Origin: Cristatella mucedo
Taxonomy: Eukaryota > Bryozoa > Phylactolaemata > Cristatellidae
NCBI GenBank assembly: GCA_009760855.2
Contig: WPIO01000004.1
Coordinates: 9,011,001 to 9,075,000, forward strand
DNA length: 64,000 nt
Direction of reading: 5' to 3'
Shown: positions 48,118-59,700 of the stretch, in pieces
How positions within the stretch are numbered: position 1 is the stretch's first letter
Layout of the letters: every line of letters begins with the position of its first letter
Translations under genes and position numbers: made by a program
The notes under the pieces: model-generated
What the model saw: the letters and a program-made list of their open reading frames with translations, nothing else
Told to the model about the DNA's origin: nothing
The model's database searches: none

Positions 48118-51076
48118 GGCATGCTGGTGGGCTAAGCGATGGTTGGGCTGAAAGTGATGCGGGTCAACTTCTCAATTATCACTAACGACGACAACGGATC
48201 TTTTTGATAGTGCCCTGAGAGAAGTCTATTCAGGCGCTTCGCAGCTCACCGCGCGCAAGAGAAGCAATGGCCAAGGGTTAATGAAAGGCAGCGCATCGTG
48301 CTCAGACCGCCGCCTCTGGGCTCGCACTCGCAGCGACTGGCTGGTTTGTGCGATCCCGTAGTTTAGCTCGCACTAAGCCGAATTGCCGAATTGCCGAATC
48401 AGCTTTAGTTGTTGGCAACTCGCCACAATCTTGGCCTCCAAGATTGTTGCCCGCCGCCGTCGCATGTCGCAGAATGGCTAGCCGCAGAGCTGCCTACTCC
48501 CCTCGGCAGCTACTCTTTCGAGGTCCGAGATGGAGGTCAGAGGATATTGCTCCAGGGTTATTGATCCTTTGAACTCGAAGGCCTCGGCTCGACGGTCCTT
48601 TCTCTCCTACGGTACGAGGCCTCGTAGTTTGACTCCTCGTAGTGTGACGGCGACACATCGAAATCCGGCTGCGTGCAGCGCAATGAATGTCGCAGAATGG
48701 CTAGCCGCAGAGCTGCCTACTCCCCTCGGCAGCTACTTGGTAAGCTGTGATGGCACACTAGGTAAGGCGGTTGCTTTCATGACCTCGGTCCCGAGGTTGT
48801 GGGTTCGATTCCTGCGGTGGGCGATCCTTTATCGCCACTGCAAGCGGTGGTGATAGCCGTAAAGGCTCTTCGGTTGCTATACAAAAAGAAGCTGCTTAAG
48901 CAGCTAGGATTTTTCTTTTACTCTTCCGCGGTCCGAGATGGAGGTCAGAGGATATTGCTCCAGGGTTATTGATGCCGTGAACTCAAAGGGTCCTTGATCC
49001 CTTGAACTCGAAGGCCTCGGTTCGACGGTCCTTTCTCTCCTACGGTACGAGGCCTCGTAGTTTGACGCAGTTTGACTCCTCGTAGTGTGACGGCGACACA
49101 TCGAAATCCAGCTGCGTGCAGCGCTTCCGGGACCACCGGAAAGAGCTCTTGAAACACCGCGGGGAGCGTGTGAATATGTGCCGTCTGCGTGTTCTGGTTG
49201 TCCTGAGCTCGCTCACTGACCAAATTGTGTAGCCTGTCGAGAAAGCACTCTTTTGCACTAATGGCTTAGTTCACAAGTGCCATATTTGAGGCAGTCTTTT
49301 AAAGGGGCAGCGGCACCTGAGTAAAAGGTCAGCTTATTTAACATCGTCATTTATATAGCGGCAGAGGAGCTTTCGCGGTTATCACCAGCGCTTGCAGTGG
49401 TCAATACAGGATCGCCCGAAAGCAAGGCGAACGCGGGCGTACGTCCCTATAGATCACAGCAGCGGGCAGCCTTTAAACTACTCGCTTTTGAATTCCGCTC
49501 CGCGATTGCGCGTCATCGGGCGAGTGAATCGCACGAATCATGAGCTCCGCGGTTGCTTCTTTAAATGAATGTGCAGCCATCGATGCTGTGCACTCTGTCG
49601 GATTTGAAGCTCCGCCGTGAGATCGCTAGGTCCTGGTGGACCAGAGAGCCACGGGGGGGAGGGAGTCGAGGGGGCTCCGAAGGGGCCCCGAAGGTTCTGC
49701 ATCCTAATAAAGGTAAAACGTGCTTCGCTCTTGGAGCGCTCTTCGCTCCTGCAGATCTTCAGGTCGCAGGCACGACGAGCGTAGACCCTCTTGCGCCGAT
49801 TCCCTGAATGCATGGCTGCATGCCCTCGCTGAATGCCCTCGCTGCATGCCCTCGCTGCATGCCCTCGGCTACTCGGAGCTCCGATACCAGTACGTAAACG
49901 GCCGTTAGAAGTGAGTAAGCGCTCTGCAAGCTCCGTCCGTGTTGAGAGGGTAGAAATGATGAACAACTGGCAACAAGAGGTAACCGATTTTGAGCACTGA
50001 GAATCCAAAGGCTGCGCGTCTGCCGAGGATGAAACACTTTCCTAATAATAATAATTAAATAGCTTAATAATAAGGAAAACAATAAGGCATTTGCTGTAGC
50101 ACCCTGGGAAAGCTCAATATCTTTCTAGGCACTTTCAATTTGCTTCCAAGGAAGTACGATCGAACGGTTAGTGGTAGCTTCCTCGATGAAAAAAAGCATG
50201 ACATGGCTAGAGGCGAAATGCACAGGGTCAGCATGCAAATATGGTTAGTGGCAGCACGCACAGTGTCAGCACGCACAAGCACACAAAGAATAAATCACAC
50301 GAACCCACAAAATGCTGTGATAAATAGGTGCCTTTTAGCCTCTTAAGGTTCTATGCATTGATTTTGAATGCTTAAATTTATGCAATAGTGTGACTAACTG
50401 TCGCGGCTGCCAAGGCAAGAATGTTATTTGTAAGAGAGATCGCATATTCCAATTCACATATGTGCGGTCAATTGTGCTGTTATATCAATAGATACTGCTG
50501 GTAAGCATTTATACACAATATTGTACAGAATATACAAATATATATAAATATATATGTATATAATATATGAAATAGTGTGCCTGTATTTCTTCTTTGGCGC
50601 ACAATCTACTTACTTGCGAATGGCTCTGCGAAGCCATCCAACCAGTCAGCGATCGTGAGTTTCTTTCTTGGATTTAACTGGTTTCCTTGGATCGTCTGCA
50701 TAGCTTGCAGCACGCTAGAATTGGCTGCCTCGAGGTATCAAGCAGCGCTTCTTTTGCGTTGAATCGATACGCACGCCCTCGATACGTCGATACGCAGCCG
50801 TCGATACGCGCCGCGCCGATAAGTTCGATGCTGCATGCGCTACGTCCGAGCGCCCTGCCGACTCTACATTCGCCGCCCGCGAGGACGCGATTCGCTCGCC
50901 GCCCGGCGCCGCTGGCTGCGTCCGCTGCCAGTGCACTGCCGGCGACTCTTTTTGCCATGCTTGTAGGAGGCCCGGAAAAAGAAGAGAGAGGAGGAGCAGG
51001 CCCAGATGGAGGAGAAGCGAAAGCACGAGGAGCTCCGCCGGCGTGAGGACGAGGTGACGCCGCCGATTGTAATAGC

Positions 51077-51110
<34 letters not shown>

Positions 51111-53682
51111 GCAATAATAGCAGCATCGCTCAACGACCTAGGAGAGTGCTAAAATATTCTCTCTGGGCACAGCAAACGCGCGCTGTACATGAGCGAGCGT
51201 AATAATAATAATAATAATAATGCACTTTATAAAGCGCCCTCAGAGAACTCAATCTCTTTCGAGGCGCTTTACATTTGCTGCAAAAAGAAATGCAATTGAA
51301 TGGTAAGTAAAATCATGCTTGAAAAACAAACACAATGAATAATCTGGTTAGGGGTGACATGCACAGGGTCAGCATGCAAATGTGGTTAGTGGCAGCATGC
51401 ACAGTGTCAGCATGCATAAGCACATCATGGACAAGTCACAGGGACCCACTAAATGCTGTCCTAAATAGGCGTGTTTTCAAGTTCCTATTAAATGTGGTCA
51501 GGTCAGGGGATGTTCTGACGCAGGTCAGGAGGGAGTTTCAGGCTTTGGGAGCCTACGAACTAAATGCACGGTCTCCGAAGGATTTGAGGTTTGTACGAGG
51601 TATTTCTAGACTGTTGGATTTCGAAAAGCGGGTGGTACGACGCTTGGCCTGAGCGTGTCCAATCGGTTCGCGACAGCATGCGAAACGCCAGAGCAGATGC
51701 TGCGATCGTACGCGAAAGAAAAGTGCTCACCGACGGAGCATATGCTGCGAGGAGCTTGTAGGGGTTTGAAGATCCTTTTTAAATGTCGTCGAGTCATGCA
51801 GGAATGCCCGGACGCCAGTCGGATGCGAGCTCCAGGCTTTGGGAGCGCGCACAATAAAGGTGTTGCCTCCAAAGGATTTGAAGCCGGTTAGGTGCGCTCG
51901 ACAGAAGTCGATTAACGCTTCTCGGTATGGGGAGCCAGTGCAGGTCGGTGTGCAGGAGTGGTGCAATGTGGCAATTGTGTTGTTCACGATAGACGACCCC
52001 CACTTACAGAGCTTTGCTCTAACTCGAATGCCTTATTGCACAGGCAGGAAGACCTGCGAGCGGTGAGTTACAGAAGCTATGACAAGATGTCAAAACAGTA
52101 TGGACCAATTCGGATGCGACATCTCTGTCTAATCAGGCACAAATGTTTGCAATTTCTCACTAGCTCCCTGATATTCGGGACTACGCTACTGTAACTCTAT
52201 ACTGTCAGAGTTGCCAAAAGACCAATCAGGCAGCCTCTGCAGCTGGCGATAATAAAATTCTCGAGGTTGCTCTTTAAATCCAAACGAAGTTCGGTTACGT
52301 GTCTCTTTTGCTAAAGAAGCTGCAACGTTTCCGGTTGATCGACGAATACGGCGAAACAGTCTGATCCAGAAGGCCCACTGCGGCTTGGCTCCTTTCGCCT
52401 TATTGCGTCGTATGGTCCTCTCGGGATAATAGATTAGGTGCTCCATTTTTACACTTGAAGACCGTCGGTGACAGAGAGGCTTTTGCTGTACTGATCCTAG
52501 ACTGTTGAACAATAGTCCACGGCTCTGTCGTACCGTCTTCTCTCTTGCTGCTGAACCTGGCACATCCCGGCCAGCCGTCCTGCGCTGCTACTGCCATGCG
52601 ACTCACTTCCTCGGCTGCACTCCCTGCTGTATCAGCTATGCTTCTCACATTCTCTTTGTTGCTTGAGAAGAACTCTGCTAGCTACTGCACGCGAACCGAA
52701 AGCCAATTAGGCTTTGAGGATGCTATATAAAACTCTCCTGCTTCGCACACACTTAGTCTCTGTGGTTTGTGGAGTTAAGACGGTGATCCAGTACATACAT
52801 TGCGGCTTAAACGTGTGAGTGTGCTTGCGCGTGCGTGTGTGCGTGTATGTCTGTGTGTATGTGTGTGTGTTTGTGTGCGTGTGTGCGCGCGCGTGCGTGC
52901 GTGCGTGTGTGTGCCTGTGTGTGTGTGTAACTACACTACAAGCTCCCGGCTGATGAACCGATACAGAGCAAAATTTCTTAGTCTGACTCAAGGAGGTGCC
53001 ATGCCATGGTTTGGTGGATCCTCGATACTCGATCCTCCAGACCATTTATCCTCGGCTTCGGCCGCCTCGTGGCCACAGACTCTTTCTCGCGCGAGCTAAT
53101 TGGTAGAGAAAGCTTTCCAATGACCTCGCCACGATCCGCCAGCGATCCGGCCGAGTGCGACGGGCGAGCGGGCGCGAGGCGTCTATCGCGCACGCCGATT
53201 GAGCAGCCTCGGCGCTGAGCTCGCTGGCGTGCCGACTGACGCGGCGGACGCTACGAATGCGCAGAGGCGGCGGCGGCTGCAAAACGCCCTCGTACAACGC
53301 CCTCTCGGTCGCCGCGCATTCGTCACGGGATTTAGCGGAGAGCAACCATCGGCGGTGCTGCTATTTTAGGCCGCCAAAAGACGCCAAAAAGAGGCGGACG
53401 CCGAGTGGCGTCTAAAGGAGGAGGACAAGCGTCGCCGCAGCAGCGTCGCCGAGCTGCAGAAGCAAACGTCGCCCGACAGGAAGAGAAACTTTGTAGTCGC
53501 GCACAAGTCGCACTCGCCGGCGGCAGCGTCGCAGCCGGCTGAAAAGGCGCGTGGCGCCGAGCTTTCGCTGCTCGGGAGCTGCTGCGGAGCGAGCGCGCGC
53601 GCGCTCGACGCGGAGGCGCGCGACGCGGACGACGCAGACTCCGAGGCAGGCTTTCTGTCTCTCTCTCTCTCTCTCTCTCTCT

Positions 53683-53766
<84 letters not shown>

Positions 53767-56700
53767 TGCTCTCTCGCTCGCTCGCTCACACGCATCGTGC
53801 ACCTCCTTTCGGCGACGCACGCTCTCTGACCGCGAGGTCACCAGCTGCGAGGAGGCGGAGGAGGCGGAGTGGGGTTGATTGGCTGCATCTCGCGGCAGGA
53901 CAGCGAACACCCATCGCGCTTACGGCAGATCGCATCGCGAGCAATCAATTACACGCAATTCAGGGGCGGCATCTATGCCAGATCGCCAAATAAGGCATGA
54001 CCGCGCCGGCCCCGCGTGAACTTCGACCCCACGCGTGCAGATTCGTTTCGCGAGAGCGACTGCGGCGCTCCGCCCGCCGCCGCGGCATCTCTCGTTCAGC
54101 CAGCGACCGGCGCCGCCTCCTAGTCCGACGCTCCTGCTCGCTCGTACCCGCCGCCGCCGCAGCTGCAAGCATGGCAAGCGAAGTAAGCTCCGGCGGCGCT
54201 GTCTCTGCGGCGGCGGCGGCGGCAGCTTTGCCGATTCCGCGTCTCCGCCTATTCTATTGCGGCGGCGCTACTGTTTCTTTTGTCTTGTGCAGACCGCCGC
54301 CGCCGCCGCCGACGCCGTCGACGCGGGCAAGGCCAGAGAGCAGCTGGAGCAGCAGAAAGCGGCCGTGCTGAGGGAGCGCATCGTGCCGCTGGCCATCGAC
54401 GGCTTCGACGCGGCTCAGCTGGCCGACAAGGCCAGGGAGCTGCACGACAAGCTCTACCGACTCGAAAGCGAAAAGTACGACCTCGAGGACACCGTCAAGA
54501 GGCAGCAGTACGACGTAAGTCGGCGGCTTCCGTGGGCTTCCGGCGCCGGCGGCCCCCCCCCCGCCGCCGCCGAAGCGTCGCTGTCCAGGAAATGGCATTT
54601 CTCGCGTTCGACCCCTCCCCTCTCTGGCTGCCGCGGCCGCTGGTGTCGATGTCGCCCGGACGCGAACGCGACGGCAAAAGCTCGTCTTCCGTTCGTCCTC
54701 CGCCGCCGCTGCCGCTGTCGCCGCCACCGCTGCATGTCCCGAGGTACACGAGTACCAGTGTACCTCGCGTTTACCTTTCCGTCGCTCAGCCGATGGCCAC
54801 CGGCGTCGACGGGTGGGCGATTTCTTGTGAAATCTCGTCGATGCCCAAGACAGGACAGCAGCAGTTCCGGCATCCGAGTCCGGGCCCGCTTGCGCTGCGG
54901 TCGCTTCGAAGCGCTCCTATGCCTGACTCGCGCTCGGCAGCTCCGATCGACGCTCTCTCTCTCTCCCTCTCTCCCCCTCTCTCTCTCCCCCTCTCTCCCC
55001 CTCTCTCTCTCCCCCTCTCTCCCCCTCTCTCTCTCCCTCCCCCTCTCCCCCCCTCTCTCCCCCTCTCTCTCTCCCCCTCTCTCTCCCTCTCTCTCCCCTC
55101 TCTCTCTCGCTCTCTCTCTCGCGTTCGCCCTTGCTCTCTTTATCGCTCGCCGTCTCCATATCTTCATCTCGATTTTGTAGCTGATGGAGCTAGCCGAGAG
55201 ATCGCGCCAGATGAACAAAGCAGGGTAAGGGAGCTTACGCACCGCCGGCTCCGCCCCGACGCAGCTCTCTGCCCCCAAAGACCAGAGACGCGCACCAGCC
55301 ACCCAGGCGGAAGTCGCCTTTTGCCTCGTCGCGATCGTGCCTCGTGGCGGAGGGAGGGAGGGAGGGAGGGAGGGAGGGAGGGAGGTGAGTAACTGATCCG
55401 CCTTCGTAGAGCTGCCGACGGGAGTACCCCGCGTGCACCTGCTCGGAGGCCTCTGAGCAAAGGGCGGGGCGTCTGTCGCGCGCCTCCGGAGCAAGCCGCC
55501 TTCATCCCGCCCCTCAGCAGTTTCGATCGCTCAAGCAGGTGCGCAGCCGCCGCCGAATAACGAGAAGCAGCAGCCGCGTAGCCGTCGTGAGGCTTCCGCT
55601 GCTGCAGCTTCCTGGGCTGCTAGGTGAGGTCCGCCGGCTGGTAGCGCTTCTGCCTTGGCGCGCGCAGGCTCTCGAGTGGCGTCTCGATGGCGCACGCCGT
55701 CTGGCGGACCGGCAGCCTCTCGGGGAGCGGGGCGGGGCGGGATGGCGTCTGGAGTAGGACAAGATGGCCCTTACTCTGGCAGCCGCTCGCCCGATCTGAG
55801 CGCTAGCGCGGGCGGCAAATCGCGGCTCCCGCGCGAAATGGCTTCGAGGCAGCTCAATAATTTTACTGGCCGAAGCAGGCCGGAAAGTACCTCGGAAGTT
55901 CGGAAGTTAGACCAGGCGGACGCGTGCGGCCATTTTCGACGGCCCTTAGATAGGATTGCTGGGTCGCTTTTCGCGTAATCGATCGTCGGCTGTCCGGGCG
56001 CGCTGCCGTATAGGAAGGACGCGCGCCCGCCCGCGCCGGGGCCGCTTTCTAACCCGAGCCGGATGAGCTTCCACCCAGCGCCGCCCAGCGAACAGAAGCT
56101 CGCTCTTCAGCCGAAACAGCTCGTTCTCGCGAGGCATGCACTCCCGGCATGCCTCGCAGCCGGCGCAGCGCTCGAGGCGAATATGCAACGTCCGGTCATA
56201 AGCATAAATGGTCGGGGTGAATGGACCAATCAGTCCAGCATTTAAACTCTCATTAGGCTGCGGCGTCGAGGCCGAGGCTGAGCTAGTTACGCCCCCGGTT
56301 CCCAGCCTCGTTATGGCTGATAGTGATGAAAGGAAAGCGGTGAAAGTCGATAGCGCTTATGCGTACACCTACCTACCTATCTGCACATAATGAGGACATG
56401 CTAAGCTAGCGTCTCTCTCCGTCGGTAACTCCGCAGAGCCACAAAGACGAAGTGGGTGCTATGCAGGAGAGTTTGCTGTGGCGAACTCATAGCCTGAGCG
56501 GCTTTCGGTGCAAGCATTCGGTAGCCAACAGACTGCGCCTCGCGAAACAACGAAAAAGTGAGAAGCACAGCTGAGTCGAGAGAGCAGGTAGTCAGTAGCA
56601 TGGAAGCAGCAGTTCAGGACGGCTGGAGAGAATGAGCCACACTCGGCAGGAGGAGAGTGGTTGTCGCTGCGTAAGAATCGTGGGAGCGAGTTACACAGTC

Positions 56701-59700
56701 TAGGACCTGCAGAGCTAAAGTTTCTGTCGCCAACAGTCCTTTAGCGAAGGAATAGAAGCGCTAATTTATTTTTCATGGCGGACTTTATGGGCACGAGGAG
56801 GTTGAAACTGGTGCAGCAGTTCCGCGAGGTATGAATGAGCCAAGCCACGACAGGCCTTGTGGTCCAGCATAAGAACTTTACCCTGTATCATTTGACTAAT
56901 AAAAGCTTCTTCAGCAAAGGAGACACATAGTCAAACTTCTAGGATTTGGTAACTAGCCTTGCAGCCATTATCATAACCAGCAGCATTGGCCTCGTGGCTT
57001 GTTTTGGTAGCCCAGCCAAATGGAATTGCAATAATCTAGCGGAGACAGAACTAAAACGCTAATTAAATTGTTTGCAAACTGCAGTGGTAGACAGTCCCTA
57101 ATCTTTAATAGGGATCGGACGTAATGGCTAGCTGTGGAGGCAGACTTCTTAACAAAACTTTCAAAACTTAAACAGCTTTCAAAGACGATTCCTAAATTCC
57201 GAGTACACGGGATTTAGGGTTTAGTTACAGTTGCACAAAAGCACATTCTGTTTGACGAGCAAAGTCATCCTGTCCAGCCACATGGTTGGGCGTCCTACGA
57301 GTAGCAGATTCATTTTATATCGTTAAGTTTAAGGAGTCTTGCCAACATCCAGGATCGAAAGTCTGCAAGGCAAGCATTCAGTTGCGAGGTTGACGCCAGA
57401 CAAGCCTAGCTGCCAGTATCTTGCATCAATTGCAGGCGCCTTATTGCACAGACGGGAAGACCTTCCAGTAGCGAGTTGCAGGAAGTCTAGCTGGCATGTC
57501 ATAAATGCATGGACCAGCCTGGCCCATGGATCCTTACCTAGGCAAGTCTAATTTTTCGCCATGTCAGGTAGTTGAAAAGAGGTCGGCTTAACTGTGGAGC
57601 TGATATGGTCATCTAATGAATCCTTGAGGTCATTTTTAAAAATCATGCCCAGATTCCGTTCGGAGGCTACCGAAAAATACGCGGGCCGAGCCTATTTTGA
57701 GGAACAGACTTTATAGTTTCTGACTGAAAACAAGGTTTTCTCAAAGCACTTGTTCTATCAGCATTCAGTTTGAGAAAGTCGGCTATCTTCAAGAGCGAAT
57801 GTCAGCAATTTAGGCTGGAAGGAAGCTGAAAGAGTTTGAAATGCTGAAATTTCGTTACGCTAGTATAACTCTTGCATTCTCTGATTTATATAGGGTAACA
57901 AAATTAACTCCTTCGGACGGCACGGTGCCTCTTTTTTCTTTCTATGGTTGTTGGTTCCTTTTGAGGCTTTGTAACACTTTTATAAATCCAACTGTATCAT
58001 TTATTTATTGCGTGGTGGGTTTTTACTTGATCCCTTCGAACCTCAGTGAACGTCGCTCCATTTTTTTCTATACCACATAACAGCCGCATTACTTACGCCG
58101 CTCTTGAAGTAAATCTGACTCCTCTGGACACACTTAGCTATAGAGTCAAATCTCTCTATATGCATTCTCTCTGTAAGCATAGTCCCTCTATGTGCGTAGA
58201 AACTTGTCAAACCGGCCATTTTTTGCCGGCGCTTAATGTATGAAATCCTCTGACTTATGTTAGCATTACATTTTCAAGCTTAAGCTTACATCGAGTTCTT
58301 GCTTTTTCCAACAACTGGAAAGCAAAACATAACCTTAGCTGCGCAAAGATAACTAGCATGCGTTACTCGCATAACTTAGCAATTTGTATAGTGAAAGTAG
58401 TTTTCAATCATCATTTGACAGTTTCTGGGAACAGCGTGTGGGGATGACCGGTTCCGGAGCTTGTGTGTGACTAGATACACTTGTCACAGCAACACAGAAA
58501 GCTACTTCTCTCTGGTGCACCAGCTAGCGCCTGCCAGAACTCACGGGCTTCCGAACTCACGGTGTACCACTGGCTCTCCGCCTGATATTTTCCATCCAAT
58601 AGTATTAGCTGTTAAGCAGGCTATTGAAAAAAGTTCCACTGTGACTCTTTAGCTCTTGTGGTTGTGCTCAACGTCTGCTGGCGTAGAGCAAAACTGAATG
58701 GACGACGCGGCGATGCCCTCCTCCGAGGCCCAACGAATCTTGTCTGCACACTGACGGTTGTTCACGCACAATGAAAATCATGCGTGTAAATAAGACGCAG
58801 GAAATTCGAGTGTGACCCTTGTAGGTATTCATAGCCATGTTCAATTAGAGAGTCATTTCGTATAACCTGCAGCGGATACGGCTGCAGCGCCTCCTTCCGA
58901 CTAACTCTAACGGATGGAGCCTGAACGGCAAAGCTACTGTCTGTAATAATGGCTGCATTAGGATCGTACGCTCTAAACTTAGGACAGCGCTCGTGCGCCA
59001 AAAATGAATTACACACGTGTACACCGTTGAACGTAAGCAGCACAGTGCCCATCTGATCTGGTTGGGTACCAGCTGGGCTCGCAGAACATTGTCAAATGTC
59101 CTTAAAGTAGACGTTTGACAAAGAGCAGGTCGCTATGCGTTACTCTACTGCATCTGTGCCCCTAACACTGTCGATGGGAAATGACTAGTGGTAATAGGTC
59201 ATCACTTCCGCTGGGTCCTCCATCGTCATATGCGTCTTGCAGCTTCAACAAACCAGGCTAATCATATTTTAATGATAATAATAATAATAATAATGCACTT
59301 AATGAAGCACACTCAGAGAACTCAATCTCTTTCTAGGAGCTTTGCATATGCTGCAAAGGGAAACGCGATTGAATGGTGAGTAATATCATGCTTGATAAAC
59401 AACATTAATAACACGGATACGGGTGACATGCACAGGGTCAGCATGCAAATGTGGTTATTGGCAGCATGCACAGTGTCGACACACATAAGCACATCAAGGA
59501 CGAATCACAGGGACCCACTAAATGTTGTCATAGGTGTGTTTTGAAGTTCTTTTTAAATGTGGTCAAGTCAGGGGATGTTCTGACACAAGTCGGGAGTGAG
59601 CTCCAGGCTTTGGGAGCATACGAACTAAATGCACGGTCTCTAAAAGATTTGAGGTTTGTACGAGGTATTGGTAGACTGTTGGATTCCGAAAAGCGGATGG

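Noticed and set aside
48745-48820. tRNA gene suggested by A-box and B-box sequences
   Set aside because: It is the head of SINE S1, repeated many times in the window, without a proper tRNA cloverleaf. The same applies to S2 copies.
54035-55180. 381-codon plus-strand frame covering TnT exon 4
   Set aside because: Only 54293-54514 is TnT exon; the rest is intron kept open by GC richness and the CT repeat.
55515-55538. QFRSLKQ micro-exon after TnT exon 5
   Set aside because: It has CAG acceptor and donor and reads well in isolation, but in the phase left by exon 5 the frame changes, and the candidate at 63632 fits better.
58762-59052. 96-codon minus-strand frame
   Set aside because: Protein-like composition but no motif I can name and no supporting splice sites. 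Left unassigned.
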